64,000 nt of DNA from an uncultured Myxococcales bacterium (lineage in GTDB: Bacteria > Myxococcota_A > UBA9042 > DTJE01), in the NCBI GenBank assembly GCA_903936705.1, contig CAIZWN010000044.1, positions 149,906 to 213,905 of the forward strand, written 5' to 3'. Within the stretch, counting starts at the first letter, position 1. Each line of letters starts with the position of its first letter. A program made the translations under genes and the position numbers. This document shows positions 60,939 through 64,000 of this stretch, in pieces. The notes under the pieces are model-generated. The model was not told where the DNA came from and ran no database searches. It was given only the letters and a program-made list of their open reading frames with translations.

Positions 60939-62555
60939 GTGATCCGCGTGTCGTCCGTGCGCGTCAGTGTCGATGGTGACGAGGACGACGTACGCAGGTG
61001 CGTTGCCGAAAGGATGCACCTTCCGGCGGAACGCATCCGCACACTGCGCATCGTACGAAGGTCGATAGATGCCCGCCGTCGCAAGATGACGATGTTCGTC
61101 CTGGTGGTTGATGTCGAGGTTCGCGACGAGTCCATCGTACTGGGCGCCCTGGCAGGTGACCCTGACATTCAGCCCACGCCATCCGACCGGTACACCCCAC
61201 CCGCCTGCGGCACGGCAATCCTTTCGGCCCGCCCGGTGATAGTCGGAACAGGTCCAGCCGGCCTGTTTGCTGGCCTGCTGCTTGCCAGGATGGGATACCG
61301 GCCACTGCTGCTTGAACGCGGCGATTCGCTTGAACGACGCGTGGAATCGTTAGCTCGCTTCTGGGGCGCGGGGCGGCTGGATCCCGAAAGCAACGTCCAG
61401 TTCGGAGAAGGCGGGGCTGGCACCTTCAGCGACGGCAAACTGACCACCCGCACAAAGGACCCTCGCTGCGAGCGCGTCACCCAGGAACTGGTGCAGGCAG
61501 GCGCCCCCGACGAAGTTGCCTGGTCGTGGCGCCCGCACGTGGGGACGGATCGGTTGCGTTCGGTGATACGCCAGATGCGTACAACCTTGCTGGAACATGG
61601 CGCCGAGGTTCGTTTCAACGCCACTGTGACCGATCTGGTGATAGAGGGCGGCCGGGTAACCGGCGTCGAGATCGGTGGGGGCGAACGCATCCCGGCTGGT
61701 GCGGTTCTGCTGGCGATTGGTCACAGCGCCCGCGATACGTTCGCGATGCTGCAACGCCGCGGGATGGAACTGGCGCCCAAGCCGTTTGCCGTCGGTGTTC
61801 GCATCGAGCACCTGCAGGCCGACGTCGATCGCGCCCAGTACCGCGAGCTTGCCGGGCATCCGCGACTTGGACCGGCAAGCTACCAGCTTGCATGGCAGGC
61901 CCCCAGCGGCCGCGGTGTCTACACGTTCTGCATGTGTCCTGGGGGATCCGTGGTGGCAGCGGCCAGCGAACAGGGACACGTCGTCACGAACGGCATGAGT
62001 CTGCATGCACGCGACGGACGCAACGCTAACAGCGCACTGGTAGTCACGGTCGGGCCGGAGGACTTTCCCGATGCGTCCCCGCTTGCCGGCATTGCCTTCC
62101 AGAGACAACTTGAAAGACTGGCTTTCGAGACCGGTGGCGGCGGTCACGCAACAGTGGGACAGACGGTAGGCGACTTCATGGCCATGCGACCATCGGCAGG
62201 ATTTGGTAAGGTGCAACCCACATACCAACTGGCGGTGCGTCCCGGAGACATCGCCGGCGTCCTGCCTGGCGTAGTTGCGGCATCGATTCGGGAAGCCCTG
62301 CCCTTCCTGGACCAGCGGATGCGCGGCTTTGCCATGCCGGAAGCGCTGCTGACCGGCGTAGAAACGCGCACGTCGTCACCAGTCCGCATGCCACGTGATG
62401 CCGAATGCGAATCGCCAATCGCCGGACTGTTTCCCGCTGGTGAAGGCGCCGGCTACGCTGGAGGCATCGTGTCCGCCGCCGTGGACGGAATGCGTGCGGC
62501 CGAAACGATCGTGTCGCGATGGGCTCCGATGGTGAAGTTCAACCCTTCGGACTAG
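60939..62555 (+). CDS. COG2509-type FAD-dependent oxidoreductase
   Basis: This 538-residue protein has a leading domain of about 105 residues ('VSVDGDEDDVRRCVAERM'), then the dinucleotide-binding loop 'VIVGTGPAGLFAGLLLARMG' and 'LLLERG'. Further on are 'FGEGGAGTFSDGKLTTR' and 'GLFPAGEGAGYAGGIVSAAVDG', hallmarks of the uncharacterised FAD-dependent dehydrogenases of COG2509. The start is GTG 60939 with GGGAG 7 nt upstream; the frame is open much further 5', but that part overlaps the divergent neighbour. Substrate unknown. Confidence 0.88.
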   Translation: MIRVSSVRVSVDGDEDDVRRCVAERMHLPAERIRTLRIVRRSIDARRRKMTMFVLVVDVEVRDESIVLGALAGDPDIQPTPSDRYTPPACGTAILSARPVIVGTGPAGLFAGLLLARMGYRPLLLERGDSLERRVESLARFWGAGRLDPESNVQFGEGGAGTFSDGKLTTRTKDPRCERVTQELVQAGAPDEVAWSWRPHVGTDRLRSVIRQMRTTLLEHGAEVRFNATVTDLVIEGGRVTGVEIGGGERIPAGAVLLAIGHSARDTFAMLQRRGMELAPKPFAVGVRIEHLQADVDRAQYRELAGHPRLGPASYQLAWQAPSGRGVYTFCMCPGGSVVAAASEQGHVVTNGMSLHARDGRNANSALVVTVGPEDFPDASPLAGIAFQRQLERLAFETGGGGHATVGQTVGDFMAMRPSAGFGKVQPTYQLAVRPGDIAGVLPGVVAASIREALPFLDQRMRGFAMPEALLTGVETRTSSPVRMPRDAECESPIAGLFPAGEGAGYAGGIVSAAVDGMRAAETIVSRWAPMVKFNPSD

Positions 62556-62929
62556 ACAAACCGCCTATTCGATGCGGCCGTCCGGGTGAATAGACGTCGG
62601 TGTGGCCACGCCTGCAGGCTGGCGCTGGCGGGCTGCCAGCGAATTCATCGGTGCGTCAGGATCCCGGCCGCATCACGCACCTTGGCAAGGGTGGCTTCGG
62701 CGACCGCCCTGGCCTTGCGACCACCGTCGCGCCTGCGAAACCAGGAATCCTCGCTCGACTTGGATGCTGGATGTGGATTGTGGGAGCCGGCCCGTGGTTG
62801 GCCGCCAGGCCGAGCCGGCGCGCGGGTTGCGTCAGCAAGCCGCGTGACGGAAGCTGGACGTTGTTTCAACGCGCCTGTTCGACGGCCGCGTTTTCGAATG
62901 GGGACGGTTGTTTGTGAGGCTGACCAAGT
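62556..62929. other. intergenic region with gene debris
   Basis: These 374 nt hold no intact gene. The only recognisable trace is a possible trpS tail on the minus strand. Confidence 0.45.
62645..62735 (-). pseudogene. possible 3' fragment of a tryptophanyl-tRNA synthetase gene
   Basis: About 28 codons before a stop read 'DGGRKARAVAEATLAKVRDAAG', matching the C-terminal helix of TrpRS ('GA.KAR.IA..TL..VR...G'). No TrpRS body is found upstream, so if real it is only debris. Confidence 0.3.
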
Positions 62930-63226
62930 TCAGGTGTCGGGAGTTCCGGGGATTTGAGCCCCATGCCAGACACCGACAACCCAGATCACCATACCTTCCT
63001 TGCGATAGAAGAATCGGTAGGGTGGGACCTGAACCTCACGGAATGGAAGATCAGGGAATTCGGGGATGAGCCGCCCCGAGTCAGGGAAGCGAATCAAACG
63101 ACGAAGAACCCGCTCGGCCTTCTGACGCATCTTGGCGGCAGCGATTGGGTTGTCTTTGTGGATGTACTCGATCGCCTCAAGGAACTGGGCACGCGCAGAG
63201 GAAGTCAGCAAGATCCGCAACGTCAA
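62930..63226 (-). CDS. RelE/ParE-family toxin
   Basis: This protein of about 98 residues has the ParE pattern: 'SARAQFLEAIEYIHKDNP' in the N-terminal helices, 'FPDSGRLIPEFPDLPFREVQV' and 'YRFFYRKEGMVIWVVGVWHGAQ' in the beta-sheet. The start is one of two TTG codons, 63226 (overlapping the antitoxin stop) or 63220 (six nt after AGGAG, better spaced). ParE toxins target gyrase and RelE toxins cleave mRNA; the subgroup is not clear. Confidence 0.85.
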   Translation of the reverse strand: MTLRILLTSSARAQFLEAIEYIHKDNPIAAAKMRQKAERVLRRLIRFPDSGRLIPEFPDLPFREVQVPPYRFFYRKEGMVIWVVGVWHGAQIPGTPDT

Positions 63227-63498
63227 CTCCTGGCAAGGATCTTGTCGGCCTCGGCGAGGACGTCGTCCAGTTCATGCCCCTTCCCAGCGGCAATCTCAGA
63301 TTCCCCACGGGCCAGAATATAGAGCAGTTGACGCTCGTGTTCCGACCGTTCGTGCTCATCGATGCTCATCAGTACTGCAGCGGCCCTTCCTCTTCGGGTG
63401 ATGACAAGAGGCTCTTTGTTCCGACCAAGGCGGTTGAGGATCCCAGCGGCGTCCTGTCGGAAGTCGCTCACGGGAACGATGTTCGATGCCTTCGGCAT
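63223..63498 (-). CDS. Phd/YefM-family antitoxin
   Basis: This 91-residue protein begins 'ASNIVPVSDFRQDAAGILNRLGRNKEPLVITRRGRAAAVLMS', the DNA-binding Phd/YefM fold, and has an acidic C-terminal helix for toxin binding. GGGAG lies 7-8 nt before the ATG at 63498. It is coupled to the ParE-type toxin and should autoregulate. Confidence 0.87.
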   Translation of the reverse strand: MPKASNIVPVSDFRQDAAGILNRLGRNKEPLVITRRGRAAAVLMSIDEHERSEHERQLLYILARGESEIAAGKGHELDDVLAEADKILARS

Positions 63499-63510
63499 TG
63501 CCGTACTCCC

Positions 63511-63522
63511 AAACGTACGTTT
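63511..63522. promoter_or_regulatory. palindromic operator candidate for the Phd/ParE locus
   Basis: AAACGTACGTTT is a perfect 12-bp palindrome 13 nt upstream of the antitoxin start. Flanking GTACT/AGTAC half-sites are spaced around it, as in Phd-type operators. Confidence 0.5.
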
Positions 63523-63783
63523 GATAGTACTGGCAGGAGTACGCGATTGCAACTGCCGCTTGGCCGTAACCGCTCGGTAAACCGCATTCTTCCAAGCATT
63601 CGCACCCCGGAGCACACTGCCTGCGGCGGTGCAACCGATGAGCAACCCAACCCCAGGTACAGTTTCCCGCAATGTTCAGGAGAACAGTTCTGGCCTGGTC
63701 CCAGCGCGAATCGTTGACAGTCAGGCCTTGGGCGCACGATCAAGTTTTGATGTTTCATTGAGCACGGGCATTGTGTTCCGGGT

Positions 63784-64000
63784 ATGGTCGTGCTGGCCTT
63801 CCTTACCGACCCGGACGTCATTCACAAGATCCTCAAGCACCTCGAACTGCCCACCGCCTCGCCGCCGCTGCTGCCGGACCGCTACGCCGCCGAGGAATTC
63901 GACCAGTGCATCGACCTCTTCGCAGCAGACGACGGCCAGTACGCCGATCACGTCAGCCCAGGGCACAACCGCTGCCAACGGCCTCGACCAGCAAGACCAC
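63784..64000 (+). pseudogene. C-terminal part of an IS91-like transposase, cut by the window edge
   Basis: From 63784 an open frame reads 'LAFLTDPDVIHKILKHLELPTASPPLLPDRY', close to the C-terminal segment of IS91-group transposases ('FLTDP.VV..IL.HLGLPT.PPP'). No upstream body is found in 63499-63783, so it is a 5'-truncated remnant. It continues past the last base. Confidence 0.45.

Overview
The window is 64 kb of GC-rich bacterial chromosome, densely coded on both strands, with GTG and TTG starts as well as ATG. Its style suggests a former 'Deltaproteobacteria' lineage (Myxococcota or Desulfobacterota-like). The signs are many outer-surface lipoproteins whose signal peptide is followed by an Asp/Pro/Val-rich linker, Geobacter-type CxxxxCH/CxxCH multiheme proteins, a TatT-associated TRAP transporter, paired ExbD/TolR proteins and a large YD/RHS lipoprotein. 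This placement is an inference; there is no rRNA gene here to confirm it.

Layout. 0-5 kb: two ExbD/TolR genes, a membrane-anchored protein of unknown function, a HEAT-repeat protein, then a 158-bp inverted-repeat element. 5.1-6.3 kb: a HigB-HigA toxin-antitoxin locus whose two genes are fused in frame, and a beta-helix gene remnant. 6.3-12.7 kb: an RTX-like lipoprotein and a four-gene tatT-dctP-dctQ-dctM TRAP operon. 12.7-27.8 kb: mostly housekeeping genes: EF-G, a secreted PHP lipoprotein, DedA, MutS2, a split metal-transport operon (Nramp-like carrier plus a soluble PRC/MgtE-N/CBS protein), ArgF, an amidase, an MBL hydrolase, an SRPBCC protein and Tag. 27.9-37.9 kb: tRNA-Arg(CCT), a low-complexity secreted protein, a GT-C-like membrane protein, a three-gene operon (lipoprotein, FadL, 5'-nucleotidase) and a DEAD-box helicase. 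37.9-39.1 kb: a transposase remnant and an MNT-HEPN pair. 39.6-48.2 kb: one gene for a 2863-residue cytochrome with 81 heme-binding-type motifs in 16 repeat units. 48.3-56.3 kb: a DUF998 membrane protein and a coupled pair of lipoproteins, one of them a 1933-residue RHS/YD protein. 56.4-64 kb: an accessory stretch with IS ends, a deleted DUF998 copy, TM2 and DUF2752 genes, a second intact HigBA locus, a DUF5924/DUF2914 protein, a COG2509 flavoprotein, a Phd/ParE locus and a transposase tail running off the edge.

The strongest candidate for something unusual is the giant cytochrome, which looks as if it grew by duplicating two-unit blocks: units 10, 12 and 14 lie exactly 1035 bp apart. Other points of interest are the HigB stop codon lost by one base change (TAG to TCG) next to an intact relative in the same window; the Nramp-like carrier with an altered metal-site motif paired with a soluble MgtE-type sensor; and four IS fragments that keep only the transposase-start end.
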